64,000 nucleotides of DNA from Winogradskyella eximia (GCF_003386165.1 NZ_QRDV01000004.1:62001-126000), one strand, 5' to 3'; positions 26,551-36,520 are shown, counted from the stretch's first letter. The notes: generated by a model from the letters alone, not told the origin. Numbers and translations: made by a program.

Positions 26551-27366
26551 ATGATGAGTAAAACAATAATAATCACAGGAAGTACAGACGGCATTGGAAA
26601 GTTAACTGCTTTTAGTTTAGCCGAAAAAGGACATACGGTTTATGTACATGGAAGAAATGCAGTAAAGGTAGACGCGGTTGTTTCAGAAATAAAAACAACA
26701 ACAAACAATCAGAACATTTATGGTTTGGTTGCCGATTTTTCAGATTTGGAGGCCGTTTCAAAACTAGCAGTACAAATTAAAAAAGACATTCCTAAAATTG
26801 ATATACTAATCAATAATGCAGGAATTTTTAAAACGAAAGACGTTCAGAATAAAAACGGATTAGACATTCGTATGGTGGTGAATTACTTAGCACCTTATGT
26901 TATGACAAATGCCATATTAGAAAATATAAAGCAATCCGAAGTACCAAGAATTATCAATTTAAGTTCTGCAGCACAAGCACCAGTTTCTGAAGCCGTTTTA
27001 ATAGGGAAGGAGCAAGATTCAGAAAATAGCACATACGCACAAAGTAAGTTGGCATTAACCATGTGGAGTTTTAATCTAGCAAAACAAGAACCAAAAATTA
27101 CGGTTATTGCTGTAAATCCAGGTTCGTTATTAAACACTAAAATGGCTAATGAAGCCTATGGTCAACATTGGTCACCAGCAGGAAAAGGCGTTGATATTTT
27201 ACTTGATTTAGCATTGTCTGATGACTATAAAAATGATTCAGGTAAGTATTTTGACAACGATAAAGGGGATCCAAAAGGTTATTTTGCACCAGCGCATCCA
27301 GATGCTTATGATGTTTCAAAAATCACTAATTTGTTAGATGTAACCAGTAAGTTATTAGGGTGTTAG
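26551..27366 (+). CDS. SDR-family oxidoreductase (retinol-dehydrogenase-like)
   Basis: This 271-residue protein has the cofactor motif TGSTDGIGK (about 9-17), NNAG (about 88-91), a catalytic Ser in INLSSAAQ and YAQSK (about 162-166). It is the extended retinol-dehydrogenase-like branch, usually NADP-dependent. The substrate is unknown. Two ATGs stand in tandem at 26551 and 26554; either could be used. Confidence 0.82.
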   Translation: MMSKTIIITGSTDGIGKLTAFSLAEKGHTVYVHGRNAVKVDAVVSEIKTTTNNQNIYGLVADFSDLEAVSKLAVQIKKDIPKIDILINNAGIFKTKDVQNKNGLDIRMVVNYLAPYVMTNAILENIKQSEVPRIINLSSAAQAPVSEAVLIGKEQDSENSTYAQSKLALTMWSFNLAKQEPKITVIAVNPGSLLNTKMANEAYGQHWSPAGKGVDILLDLALSDDYKNDSGKYFDNDKGDPKGYFAPAHPDAYDVSKITNLLDVTSKLLGC

Positions 27367-27493
27367 ACTTTGTTGCTTGAAATTTTTAATAAGTTTCTTC
27401 AAATTTTGTACCTTTTAAAGCGTCATAAAAAAGCACCATTTTTTAGTCTAAAAAGTATTTAATAAAAACAAAATTACTTTAAAGATAAAGAAT

Positions 27494-27501
27494 TAGTTTT
27501 G
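27494..27501 (+). promoter_or_regulatory. -7 promoter element before marC
   Basis: TAGTTTTG matches TAnnTTTG, 31 bases before the MarC-family start. Confidence 0.6.
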
Positions 27502-27532
27502 CGTTTTTTTTTAAATTAAAATTTTCCACTAA

Positions 27533-28153
27533 ATGGATAACTTAATTACATTTTCAATTACAGTATTTACTGCTTTTTTTGCTATAACTAATCCTATATC
27601 AAATATGACTGTTTTTGTGTCCTTAACGCAAGGCGCAGATGTAAAAACAAAACACGATATAAATAAGCGGTCAAATCTTATAGCATTTGTAATTGTGGCT
27701 GTTTTTGTACTTCTTGGTAAATATATTTTCGAATTATTTAATATCAGTATTCCTGCATTTAAGATTACAGGTGGTATTTTAATCTTTTTTATAGGGTTTG
27801 ATATGCTTCAATCTAAGCAATCCAATGTAAAATCTTTAGATAATGTGCATATTGATGAAAACATAGCAGTTTCACCATTAGCGATACCAATATTAGCTGG
27901 ACCAGGTACTATTGTTACCGCAATGAATTTTGTGTCTAATGCTGAAACAATTCATATCATTTTAGTCATTCTTATATTTGGTTCAATGAGTTTGTTGACC
28001 TATTTTACATTTAGATTAAGTGATTTAATTGTTAAAATAGTGGGTCATAATGTTATTTCTGTAATCGGAAAAATTATGGGACTTATCATTGCTATTATCG
28101 GTACAGGTATGATTATACAAGGAATTAAAATTTCTTTTAATTTAATCACTTAA
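27533..28153 (+). CDS. marC: MarC-family integral membrane protein
   Basis: This is a 206-residue protein with six hydrophobic segments. FFAITNPISNMTVFVSLTQG (N-terminal), FKITGGILIFFIGFDML and SPLAIPILAGPGTIVTAM are MarC/UPF0056 signatures. The molecular role of the family is not settled; an old link to multiple antibiotic resistance in E. coli was not upheld. It stands alone, with its own promoter. Confidence 0.88.
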   Translation: MDNLITFSITVFTAFFAITNPISNMTVFVSLTQGADVKTKHDINKRSNLIAFVIVAVFVLLGKYIFELFNISIPAFKITGGILIFFIGFDMLQSKQSNVKSLDNVHIDENIAVSPLAIPILAGPGTIVTAMNFVSNAETIHIILVILIFGSMSLLTYFTFRLSDLIVKIVGHNVISVIGKIMGLIIAIIGTGMIIQGIKISFNLIT

Positions 28154-28216
28154 TTCATAATTGCTTAAAATAATAAGCGCTCTAATTACTTATGTATTTA
28201 TTGCTAATTTAGTCAT

Positions 28217-28813
28217 ATGAAAAAAATCCTCGTTCTGTTTTCGCATCCTAAATTTGAAAAATCTAGAGTAAATCAGGCATTAATTAATCATATTACAGGT
28301 AAAGAAAAGGTTACGATTCATGACTTGTACGAGGAATATCCCGATTTTCATATTGATGTAGTTAGAGAAAAGGAATTATTAAGCCAACATGATATTATCA
28401 TTTGGCATCACCCTTTTTATTGGTATAGTTGTCCACCTTTAATGAAACAATGGATGGATATGGTGTTAGAGTTTAATTGGGCTTACGGTCCAGAAGGTAA
28501 TGCATTACAAAATAAAACATGCTTAAATGTTATTACTACAGGAGGTTCTAGAGAAGTCTATTGCTCAGAAGGTTATAACAGCTTTACTATTAGACAATTT
28601 TTAAGGCCTTTTGAACAAACGGCAATTTTGTGTGGTATGACTTATTTTCCACCTTTTGCTGTTATGGGAACGCATACATTATCTGATGAAGACTTAAACG
28701 ATTATAAAAAAAACTATGGAAAACTAATTGACTTATTACAAGCTGATTTATCTATTAATGATTTTGATAACAAATCGTTTTTAAACGATATTCCTCAACT
28801 TAAAGCAACATAA
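28217..28813 (+). CDS. KefF-like NAD(P)H-dependent flavodoxin oxidoreductase
   Basis: This 198-residue flavodoxin-fold protein of the KefF/MdaB/NQO type has LVLFSHPKFEKSRVNQAL (FMN phosphate region), WHHPFYWYSCPPLMKQWMDMV and the TTGGSREVY loop. In enteric bacteria KefF activates the KefC potassium efflux channel and reduces quinones. Here the KefC-like gene begins 3 bases after its stop, so the same partnership is likely. Confidence 0.87.
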   Translation: MKKILVLFSHPKFEKSRVNQALINHITGKEKVTIHDLYEEYPDFHIDVVREKELLSQHDIIIWHHPFYWYSCPPLMKQWMDMVLEFNWAYGPEGNALQNKTCLNVITTGGSREVYCSEGYNSFTIRQFLRPFEQTAILCGMTYFPPFAVMGTHTLSDEDLNDYKKNYGKLIDLLQADLSINDFDNKSFLNDIPQLKAT

Positions 28814-28816
28814 ACT

Positions 28817-30709
28817 ATGACTGGTAGTATACTTTTTGAAGCCATAGTATTTTTAGCAGGAGCCATAATTTGTGTTTCTATAGCAAAACGTTTAGGCTTA
28901 AGTTCTGTTATTGGTTATTTATTGGCAGGTGTGCTAATTGGGCCTTATGTCCTCGGATTTATAGGAGAAGAAGGACAAGATATTTTACACTTTGCCGAAT
29001 TTGGTGTGGTGGTTATGCTGTTTTTAATTGGACTAGAAATTGAGCCAAAAAACTTCTGGAACATGCGAAAAACCATTGTAGGCATGGGAGGTATACAAGT
29101 AGGAGGAACCATGCTACTCTCATATATTCTATTCGCTGCATTAGGTTTCGACTGGAAAGTGGCTTTAGTGATTTCGATGGCTGTGGCACTATCATCTACC
29201 GCAATTGCATTGCAAACCATAAAGGAAAAAGGATTGATGAATACCACATTTGGTGCGTCTTCGTTTTCCATCTTATTGTTTCAAGATATCATTGTTATTT
29301 TTATGCTGGGTTTTATTCCGTTATTAGCTAATTCAGAACATAAAACATCCACGAAAAATCACAGTGAGCATGCTAACTTATTAGAAAATCTTCCAGTAGG
29401 TCTTCAAACTTTAGCTATAATTTTATCAGTGGTGTTAATCATTGTAGCTGGTCGTTATTTAATTGTACCAATGTTACGTAAAGTGGCTAAAACAGGTGTG
29501 CGTGAGTTGTTAATCGCAGCTGCTTTGTTAATCGTTTTTGGTATTTCATTCTTAATGGAATATGTTGGTATTAGTCCTGCGTTAGGTGCCTTTTTAGGAG
29601 GTGTTGTACTTTCTAATAGTGAATTTAAACATGAACTAGAAAGTACCTTAGAGCCTTTTAAAAATCTGCTTTTAGGTTTGTTCTTTATGGCTGTTGGTGC
29701 TTCAATTAACTTTATTGTTATCGCTAAAAGTCCATTGACTATTGGTGGTATTTTGTTAGCCATTATTGTTTTAAAAGCAGTGGTGTTATTCATAACTGGT
29801 CATATTTTTAAACTAAAACTAGACCAAAAATTATTGCTAACCTTTAGTTTAGCTCAAATAGGAGAATTCGCTTTTGTACTGCTGTCTTTTGCTTTCGGAT
29901 TGAATATTTTAGAGCAAGAACAAATGGATATGATGCTCGTAATTACAGCATTGTCAATGTCGATAACACCAATTATTAGCATGATTAACGAGCGTTTAAT
30001 ACTGCCTAAAATTGGTACCAAAGAATCCATAAAACGACCAATGGACCACATTGCTAAATCGCAAAAAATAATACTCGTTGGTTTTGGTCATTTTGGAAGT
30101 ACAATTGGACGTTTTTTACGCTCTCATGGTGTTGAAGCTACTATTTTAGACCACGATTCCAACCGTGTAGATTTCCTTAGAAAAATGGGGTTTGAAGTGT
30201 ATTATGGAGATGCCACACGACTAGATTTATTAGAATCAGCCGGAATTGCGGAAGCCAAAATTATTATTTGTGCAACTAATAAACTCAGTGTTTCAAAAGC
30301 GATAAGTAAAATAGTGAAGGAGAAATATCCGCATGTAGAATTCATGATTCGGACTAAAAATAGATATGATGCTTACGAATTATTAAATTTAGGGCATCAA
30401 AACATATATAGAGAATCTTTAGAAACGTCCTTAACTTTAGCTAAAGATGTGTTGAGCAAAATGGGCTTCAGAAAATACACGCTAACCAGACAGGTTCAGA
30501 ACTTTATTAAGTATGATGAAGATAGTTTAAGACGATTAGCATCAGAGCCTAAACGAGAAGATGACTATATTTTTAAAGCTAAAAAAGAATTAGAGCAACA
30601 AGAGAAATTCTTAAATGAAGATTTTAAACGTGGTGTTGTAGACTATGATAATCATTGGGATAGCGAACATATTAGAAAAGCTTTAGAAAATCCAAACACC
30701 AAAAAATAA
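28817..30709 (+). CDS. KefB/KefC-like glutathione-type K+/H+ antiporter
   Basis: This 630-residue monovalent cation:proton antiporter-2 has about twelve membrane segments (1-385), including GYLLAGVLIGPYVLG and the ALSSTAIAL segment. An RCK/TrkA-N Rossmann domain follows (GFGHFGSTIG, about 417-426; second part RTKNRYDAYELLNLG). A charged C-terminal tail ends the protein. It is coupled to KefF upstream and overlaps the next AraC gene by one base. KefC systems expel potassium in response to electrophiles; the presence of glutathione in this organism is not shown. Confidence 0.88.
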   Translation: MTGSILFEAIVFLAGAIICVSIAKRLGLSSVIGYLLAGVLIGPYVLGFIGEEGQDILHFAEFGVVVMLFLIGLEIEPKNFWNMRKTIVGMGGIQVGGTMLLSYILFAALGFDWKVALVISMAVALSSTAIALQTIKEKGLMNTTFGASSFSILLFQDIIVIFMLGFIPLLANSEHKTSTKNHSEHANLLENLPVGLQTLAIILSVVLIIVAGRYLIVPMLRKVAKTGVRELLIAAALLIVFGISFLMEYVGISPALGAFLGGVVLSNSEFKHELESTLEPFKNLLLGLFFMAVGASINFIVIAKSPLTIGGILLAIIVLKAVVLFITGHIFKLKLDQKLLLTFSLAQIGEFAFVLLSFAFGLNILEQEQMDMMLVITALSMSITPIISMINERLILPKIGTKESIKRPMDHIAKSQKIILVGFGHFGSTIGRFLRSHGVEATILDHDSNRVDFLRKMGFEVYYGDATRLDLLESAGIAEAKIIICATNKLSVSKAISKIVKEKYPHVEFMIRTKNRYDAYELLNLGHQNIYRESLETSLTLAKDVLSKMGFRKYTLTRQVQNFIKYDEDSLRRLASEPKREDDYIFKAKKELEQQEKFLNEDFKRGVVDYDNHWDSEHIRKALENPNTKK

Positions 30710-31596
30710 TGGCAAAAGATATTCCACATATTGAATTTGATTCTAAAAAACCAGATAATAGTGGAATAGAAATTTTAACTATTGAAAATCTTGCTGAACG
30801 TAAAGATGAAACAGGTCATAATCCTGAAAAAGCACATCAAGTTACATTTAATATGATTGTATTTTACACTGCTGGTGAGAGTAAACATTTGGTAGATTTT
30901 GTTTGGCATCCAGTTAAAAAAAATACGCTAATTCATATTTCTAAAGGTCAAATTAACGCCTTTCAGTTTACACCAGAACTAAAAGGATATATCATATTAT
31001 TTACGGAAGCGTATTTAAAAAAGCAAATTAGCACGTTGCCAAAAAATGAAATTGATAGGTTGTTTAACGCGCAGTTATTTTCGCCAATTATTCAAGTTCC
31101 TGTAGATTCTAATGTGGAGACGTATATTCGGTTATTTGATGAAGAATATTCTAATTCTCAAGAAAATTATAATCAAGATAATACGTATAGTGCGTTGCAT
31201 ACCATTATCTTTTCTAAGTTAGAACGCTTAAAGCAGTACCAAACCTTTCACCTTAAACGTTCAGATAAATTAAACACATTTTTAAGCTTTAAAACATTAC
31301 TTGAAGTTCACTTTAGTAAAAGTAGAAATGCAGATTTTTATGCTGAAAAATTAAACATTACTTACAAACATCTCAATACCATTTGTAAAGAGACTGTTGC
31401 AATTACTGCCAAACAATTTATTGACCAGTTTTTAATATTAGAAGCCAAACGGTTACTTATTAATTCGGAATTAAAAAGTACAGAATTAGCTTATTCTTTA
31501 GGTTTTGAAGAACCAACTAACTTTGTAAAATACTTTAAGAAACATACCGGATTTACCCCAAATCAATTCAAAAAGACCATACAATTAGATTTTTAG
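30709..31596 (+). CDS. AraC-family transcriptional regulator
   Basis: This 295-residue regulator has an N-terminal cupin-type domain (FNMIVFYTAGESKHLVDF) and a C-terminal AraC domain (about 190-290; ending GFEEPTNFVKYFKKHTGFTPNQFKK). The start overlaps the KefC stop by one base, so it is translationally coupled to the antiporter and may report on the same stress. Confidence 0.85.
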   Translation: MAKDIPHIEFDSKKPDNSGIEILTIENLAERKDETGHNPEKAHQVTFNMIVFYTAGESKHLVDFVWHPVKKNTLIHISKGQINAFQFTPELKGYIILFTEAYLKKQISTLPKNEIDRLFNAQLFSPIIQVPVDSNVETYIRLFDEEYSNSQENYNQDNTYSALHTIIFSKLERLKQYQTFHLKRSDKLNTFLSFKTLLEVHFSKSRNADFYAEKLNITYKHLNTICKETVAITAKQFIDQFLILEAKRLLINSELKSTELAYSLGFEEPTNFVKYFKKHTGFTPNQFKKTIQLDF

Positions 31597-31679
31597 GTTC
31601 GATATATACCATTTTTATACTCAAATTTATCTTTAGTTAAGTTTTGTGCTGCTTTAATTTTGTTGAAAACAAACAAAAT

Positions 31680-31877
31680 ATGTCAGATATAAAAATATGC
31701 CCAACTTGTGGAGCAAAAGCCAAATACAAAGTTAAAGACGATAAAGAAACTTTTAGCGCAGTTCAAGATGAAGATGCTTTTAAAAAAGTAGGTCAACTTA
31801 AAAAAGCAATGCAAAAGTTTAAAGAAAAAGCCGAAGCTTTAGAAAAAGAATTAGAAGAATTAAAGTCTAAAACGTAA
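31680..31877 (+). CDS. Small zinc-knuckle/coiled-coil protein
   Basis: This 65-residue protein has a single CPTCG knuckle at residues 7-11 and a C-terminal Lys/Glu-rich coiled coil (about 32-65). Only one Cys pair is present, so metal binding would need a dimer. The ATG at 31680 is preferred over a TTG at 31644 because it directly precedes the conserved-looking part. The function is unknown. It leads a short operon with the SnoaL-like gene (4-base gap). Confidence 0.6.
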   Translation: MSDIKICPTCGAKAKYKVKDDKETFSAVQDEDAFKKVGQLKKAMQKFKEKAEALEKELEELKSKT

Positions 31878-31881
31878 CAGT

Positions 31882-32262
31882 ATGAATACAGAACTGAATA
31901 AAAAAAATGCCATTGCGTTTTACAAAATGGCTTATGAAGGCAACCCAACTAAAGCCGTAGAATTATATGTTGGTGAAACATATATACAACACAACCCAAT
32001 GGTTGCTGATGGTTCACAGGCTTTTATAGATTATTTTGACAGAATGCAAAAGGAGTTCCCTGTAAAATCTATTGATTTTGTAAGAAGCGTTGCAGAAGGT
32101 GATTTAGTAGCATTGCATACGCATCAAGTTTGGCCAGATAATGATGAATATATTACTATGGATTTTTTTAGATGTGATGAAAACGGAAAAATTGTAGAGC
32201 ATTGGGATAGTATTCAGCAAATACCAAAAACGTCTAATAATAACAATACCATGTATAAATAA
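31882..32262 (+). CDS. SnoaL/NTF2-like protein
   Basis: This 126-residue cone-shaped alpha+beta-barrel protein has the pattern YKMAYEGNPTKAVELYVGETYIQHNPMVADG and the ending DFFRCDENGKIVEHWDSIQQIP, characteristic of the predicted SnoaL-like aldol condensation/ester cyclase group. No catalytic role can be assigned. It is followed by a heme-type membrane protein after 6 bases. Confidence 0.8.
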   Translation: MNTELNKKNAIAFYKMAYEGNPTKAVELYVGETYIQHNPMVADGSQAFIDYFDRMQKEFPVKSIDFVRSVAEGDLVALHTHQVWPDNDEYITMDFFRCDENGKIVEHWDSIQQIPKTSNNNNTMYK

Positions 32263-32268
32263 GACACT

Positions 32269-32898
32269 ATGAATTTTCTAAAAAAGAATTTCGGTTGGAT
32301 AATTGTTGCCATTTTAGCTAGTTTACCTTTATTGGTCATTTTTAAAATGATAAACGTTGATTTCTCTAATGGCTTGTCAGTTTCCTTTGCAGAGAATGCA
32401 GTGGGAAATGGCAAAACAACAGTAGAGATGTTATATCATGTTTCTGGAGAATTTGCCATAAGATGGATGACAGCTGTACTAACATGTACACCTGTTTTTA
32501 TTATTTTTGGAATTAACAACCTCTTTGTGCGGCAAGCTATGGGAATTGCAACGGCAATATGGAGTTTAATTCATTTCGCTATTTTTACTGCAGCTGAAGG
32601 TTTTTTGGAAACATTTTCACAAGTTAATTATGTTCTAGGTTTTATTGCTATATTAATATTAATTCCGTTGCTTTTTACGTCTAATAGAAAATCTATGAAA
32701 CGACTAAAAAAGAATTGGAAAAAACTACAAAGCTTTGCATATGTTGCTGTTTTATTAAGCCTAATTCATGTTGCCATTTTAGATAAAACTTGGATGATTT
32801 ATGCTGTAATTGTTGGTTTAGGTTTCATTATAAGAATTCCGGTTGTAAAAAATAAATTCGTTATTTTTAGAAAAAACAAAAAAATTGCAAATTCTTAG
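32269..32898 (+). CDS. Ferric-reductase-like (MsrQ/YedZ-type) heme membrane protein
   Basis: This 209-residue protein has six hydrophobic segments. His residues in the helices (YHVSGEFAIRW, WSLIHFAIF, LLSLIHVAIL) fit the heme-ligand pattern of the MsrQ/ferric reductase-like transmembrane family, as does KNWKKLQSFAYVAVLLSLIH. MsrQ normally feeds electrons to MsrP for periplasmic methionine sulfoxide repair, but no msrP gene lies near. The partner is therefore unknown. Confidence 0.72.
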   Translation: MNFLKKNFGWIIVAILASLPLLVIFKMINVDFSNGLSVSFAENAVGNGKTTVEMLYHVSGEFAIRWMTAVLTCTPVFIIFGINNLFVRQAMGIATAIWSLIHFAIFTAAEGFLETFSQVNYVLGFIAILILIPLLFTSNRKSMKRLKKNWKKLQSFAYVAVLLSLIHVAILDKTWMIYAVIVGLGFIIRIPVVKNKFVIFRKNKKIANS

Positions 32899-32996
32899 TC
32901 AAGTTGGTCAGTCTTAACTTTTATATTTTGTGCTTCTGTAATTTTTTTAAAATTGGTTCGACCTAAAGAGAATCAAAAACCAAAAAAAGCTCAAAA

Positions 32997-34607
32997 ATGA
33001 AACAACCAACCAAAGTTTTTAAAGTAAGTCAATTAAAAAATAAAGAGCCTGAACACGCTTTGGTCAATGGTTTAGATTTAGTCATTGTAAAGTTCGATGA
33101 CGATATTTCTGTACTTTATGGAAGGTGTTTGCATCGAGGCGCTTTAATGTCTGATGGACATGTTGATGGACACAACCTAATTTGTGGTGTTCATGGATGG
33201 GATTATCGTGTAGATTCTGGTGTTTCTGAATACAATAACAAAGAAGTACTTCATAAATTTTCAACAAAAATTGAAGGTGATGATTTATATGTAGATGCGT
33301 TTGAAATCGATGCTTACTTAGTTAATTATCCACAACCCTTTAATCGCGACGCCTACTTAGGTGCTTATGCAGATACACATCCCGAAGAGACAGAACCTTA
33401 TACTGGTTATATTAAAGAATTAGCCCAAAACGGACTTAAAAACCTTGGCCATCATGGTTTTTCTGCTTCCATGGGAGTGGATAGAAATACATTACCTAAA
33501 TGGGATAGTATACAGTTTTTACCAGCACAATTAGCAACTCGTCCATTATTAGATGAAGAGTCTGTGGCAACTAAAGTAGTTATTGGTCCAAATGCTAAAA
33601 AACCATTAGAATTAGATATTCCTTTATTTGTTAGTGACATGAGTTTTGGTGCTCTATCTAGAGAAGCTAAAATCTCATTATCTAAAGGTGCAGAACTTGC
33701 AGGAACAGGTATTTGTTCTGGTGAAGGCGGCATGCTTCCTGAGGAACAAGCTAATAATTCGAGATATTTTTATGAATTGGCATCCGCTCAATTTGGGTTT
33801 TCTTGGGATAAGTTAGATAATGTTCAAGCCTTTCATTTTAAAGGTGGTCAAGGTGCAAAAACAGGCACAGGAGGACATTTACCAGGTAGTAAAGTAAGTA
33901 AAGAAATTGCTGAAGTAAGAGGATTAAAAGAAGGAGAAACGGCTATCTCACCAGCAACGTTTCCTAATTTTCATGGTGTAGATGATTTTAAAAAATTCGC
34001 GAAACAAGTTCGTGAGAGAACTGGTGGAATTCCTATTGGATTCAAAATAGCAGCAAGTCATATTGAAAAAGATATCCAATTTGCACTCGATGTTGGTGTG
34101 GATTACATCATACTCGATGGTCGTGGTGGCGGAACAGGTTCTGCACCAACCATTTTAAGAGACCATATAAATGTGCCAACAATTCCGGCATTAGCTAGAG
34201 CGCGTAAATATTTAGATAAAGTTGGAGCCAACCATGTTACTCTAGTAATTACTGGTGGATTAAGGGTTGCAGAAGATTTTGCAAAAGCATTAATGCTTGG
34301 TGCAGATGCCATTGCAGTTTCAAACTCTGCTTTACAAGCTATTGGTTGCTTAGGCATGCGCGCTTGTGGAAGTAACAATTGTCCTGTGGGAATTGCAACT
34401 CAAAAAGAATCTTTACGTAGTCGATTAATTATAGACTCTTCAGCAAAACAATTACATAACTTTTTTGATGCTACAAATGATTTAATTAAAGTCGTAGCAA
34501 GAGCTTGTGGTTATGATGATGTCAATAAATTTAATCACGATGATTTATCCACTTTTGATGTTGATATTCATAAACTTACAGGAATTAATTACGCAGGAAT
34601 AAACTAA
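32997..34607 (+). CDS. Rieske domain fused to FMN-binding glutamate synthase-like domain
   Basis: This is a 536-residue fusion. The N-terminus has a Rieske [2Fe-2S] motif, CLHRG (about 42) and CGVHGWDY (about 63). The rest is the GltB-type FMN barrel (about 140-520) with GGQGAKTGTGGHLPGSKV, an ILDGRGGGTGSAP loop and the cysteine-rich RACGSNNCPVGIATQ (3Fe-4S-type). It lacks the glutaminase domain, so it probably oxidises or transfers amino groups in another reaction. It is the first gene of a five-gene operon that includes egtB and egtD. Confidence 0.85.
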   Translation: MKQPTKVFKVSQLKNKEPEHALVNGLDLVIVKFDDDISVLYGRCLHRGALMSDGHVDGHNLICGVHGWDYRVDSGVSEYNNKEVLHKFSTKIEGDDLYVDAFEIDAYLVNYPQPFNRDAYLGAYADTHPEETEPYTGYIKELAQNGLKNLGHHGFSASMGVDRNTLPKWDSIQFLPAQLATRPLLDEESVATKVVIGPNAKKPLELDIPLFVSDMSFGALSREAKISLSKGAELAGTGICSGEGGMLPEEQANNSRYFYELASAQFGFSWDKLDNVQAFHFKGGQGAKTGTGGHLPGSKVSKEIAEVRGLKEGETAISPATFPNFHGVDDFKKFAKQVRERTGGIPIGFKIAASHIEKDIQFALDVGVDYIILDGRGGGTGSAPTILRDHINVPTIPALARARKYLDKVGANHVTLVITGGLRVAEDFAKALMLGADAIAVSNSALQAIGCLGMRACGSNNCPVGIATQKESLRSRLIIDSSAKQLHNFFDATNDLIKVVARACGYDDVNKFNHDDLSTFDVDIHKLTGINYAGIN

Positions 34608-34613
34608 GAATCC

Positions 34614-35351
34614 ATGAAAGAACAAATGCATTTAGCTGCACAATATTTAGCAGCAGCAGGAATTAGTTTCCTTGACAAAAAAGCTGATGACAGCCATACC
34701 AATTTAGGATTTAATATTAAAAATGGCACTTTAGAAACACATGTGCTCTCAGAAAATGGAGACCAATTATGTCTAAATTATAACGACTTTTCATTACAGT
34801 GGAAATCAAAAACTGGAACAGTTTCTTTTGATTTAGATGGTGCAACGCATCAAGATGTTTTAAGTTGGTTAGCAGATACTTCAAAAGCACATTTAGGTAA
34901 AGAATACAGGTATAATTTACATTACGATTTACCATACAGTATTAATAATTCTTACGTTTTTCAATTAAAAAGTACGGAAGAATTACAAGAGTTGGTACAA
35001 TTGAGAACTATGGCACAGTTAAGTCTAGAGCAAATTAATAAAGACTTTGGTAAAAATGCAGACATCAGGATATGGCCTCATCATTTTGATACTGGTATTT
35101 ACAGCCAATTACTTAATAACGACATATATTTAGGACTTGGACTTGCTATACCAGATAGCTTAAGTGACTACCATTATTTATACATCAGTGGCTATAAAGA
35201 AAATAACACCATAAATCCATCTCATTTTAGTCCCCTTAAAAAAGGAGAATGGAAGACTGATGGCTTCAAAGGTGCTATCTTACCAGCTTTAAATGTAACA
35301 GAAGCTAATGCTGTAGATTTTTTTAAAGAAGCAATTAATCAATATAAATAG
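34614..35351 (+). CDS. Uncharacterised protein of the Egt operon
   Basis: I do not recognise this 245-residue protein. It is soluble and has no signal peptide. Notable segments are HYDLPYSINNSYVFQL, IRIWPHHFDTGIYSQL and GLGLAIPDSLSDYHYLYISGY, the last two suggesting a metal- or ligand-binding His pair. It lies 6 bases after the Rieske/glutamate-synthase-like gene and 14 before egtB, so it should share a pathway with them. Confidence 0.7.
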   Translation: MKEQMHLAAQYLAAAGISFLDKKADDSHTNLGFNIKNGTLETHVLSENGDQLCLNYNDFSLQWKSKTGTVSFDLDGATHQDVLSWLADTSKAHLGKEYRYNLHYDLPYSINNSYVFQLKSTEELQELVQLRTMAQLSLEQINKDFGKNADIRIWPHHFDTGIYSQLLNNDIYLGLGLAIPDSLSDYHYLYISGYKENNTINPSHFSPLKKGEWKTDGFKGAILPALNVTEANAVDFFKEAINQYK

Positions 35352-35365
35352 TTAAACAATTTATT

Positions 35366-36520
35366 TTGTCCAAAGAAATTATACATACATATAAAAACAT
35401 CCGACAACAAACGGAAGCTATTTGTAAACCCTTACAGATAGAAGACTATTCGATTCAAGTCGTACAATTTGCAAGTCCGGCAAAATGGCACTTAGCACAT
35501 ACAACTTGGTTTTTTGAAACCTTTATTCTTAAAAATTACGTTCAGAATTATATAACTTTTGATGCTGATTTTAACTTTTTATTTAATAGCTATTACAATA
35601 ATGTGGGAGACCGCATATTGCAAACCAATAGAGGTAATATGTCGCGACCTAGTACAGATAAAATCTATGAATATAGAGCTTATGTAGATGCTAAAATACA
35701 AGAGCTTTTAAGTGCTATTTCCGATACTAAAATAATAGAATTAGTAACATTAGGTTTAAACCATGAGCAGCAACATCAAGAATTATTGGTGACAGATATA
35801 AAGTACATGCTTGGTCACAATCCTCTTTTTCCTGTGTATGATGAAGATTTTAATCTTATAAAAGATACAAATTCAAATACCGAAAGCATCAAGATTAAAG
35901 CTGGCATTTATAAAATTGGTCACCAAGGAGATGACTTTTGCTATGATAACGAGTTAGGTGTTCATAAAGTATATGTGGATGATTTTGAGATAAATAATCA
36001 TTTGGTGACTAATGGAGAATATCTAGAGTTTATGGCATCTGGTGCCTATTCTGATTTTAATCTTTGGTTAGATGAAGGTTGGTCTTGGGTCAATAAAAAT
36101 CATATAAAATCACCATTATATTGGCATAATATTGAAGGAGAATGGCATTATTATTCCCTTTCAGGATTACAAAAAGTAGACAAAAATGCGATATTAAGTC
36201 ATATCAATTATTACGAAGCAAATGCCTATGCGGAGTGGAAAGGTATGCGATTGCCAACAGAATTCGAATGGGAGATTGCTGCTCAGCAACTACATTGGGG
36301 AAAACGTTGGGAATGGACAAACAGTGCCTATTTACCATACCCAAATTTTGAAAAAGCAAATGGAGCAGTAGGTGAGTATAACGGCAAATTTATGAGTAAT
36401 AAAATGGTATTGCGAGGCGCATCTGTGGCAACATCTCAAAATCACAGCAGACCTACATATCGTAATTTTTTTAACCCAACAGAAAGCTGGCAATTTACTG
36501 GAATAAGATTAGTAAAATAG
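35366..36520 (+). CDS. egtB: EgtB-type sulfoxide synthase (ergothioneine pathway)
   Basis: This is a 384-residue nonheme iron enzyme. The N-terminal DinB-like domain has WHLAHTTWFFE (41-51) and the HX3HXE iron motif HEQQHQE (133-139). The C-terminal formylglycine-generating-enzyme-like domain (about 170-384) ends in ATSQNHSRPTYRNFFNPTESWQFTGIRLVK. It joins a sulfur donor to trimethylhistidine. Without EgtC in the neighbourhood, it may use cysteine directly. The start is TTG at 35366. The stop touches the egtD start. Confidence 0.9.
   Translation: MSKEIIHTYKNIRQQTEAICKPLQIEDYSIQVVQFASPAKWHLAHTTWFFETFILKNYVQNYITFDADFNFLFNSYYNNVGDRILQTNRGNMSRPSTDKIYEYRAYVDAKIQELLSAISDTKIIELVTLGLNHEQQHQELLVTDIKYMLGHNPLFPVYDEDFNLIKDTNSNTESIKIKAGIYKIGHQGDDFCYDNELGVHKVYVDDFEINNHLVTNGEYLEFMASGAYSDFNLWLDEGWSWVNKNHIKSPLYWHNIEGEWHYYSLSGLQKVDKNAILSHINYYEANAYAEWKGMRLPTEFEWEIAAQQLHWGKRWEWTNSAYLPYPNFEKANGAVGEYNGKFMSNKMVLRGASVATSQNHSRPTYRNFFNPTESWQFTGIRLVK

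Noticed and set aside
28945..29793. Antisense open frames of about 110 codons within the KefC-like gene
   Set aside because: They mirror the hydrophobic coding frame and have no domain or start context; shadows of the real gene.
32269..32898. Naming the heme-type membrane protein MsrQ
   Set aside because: No MsrP gene is nearby and the similarity is only at family level, so a specific name is not justified.
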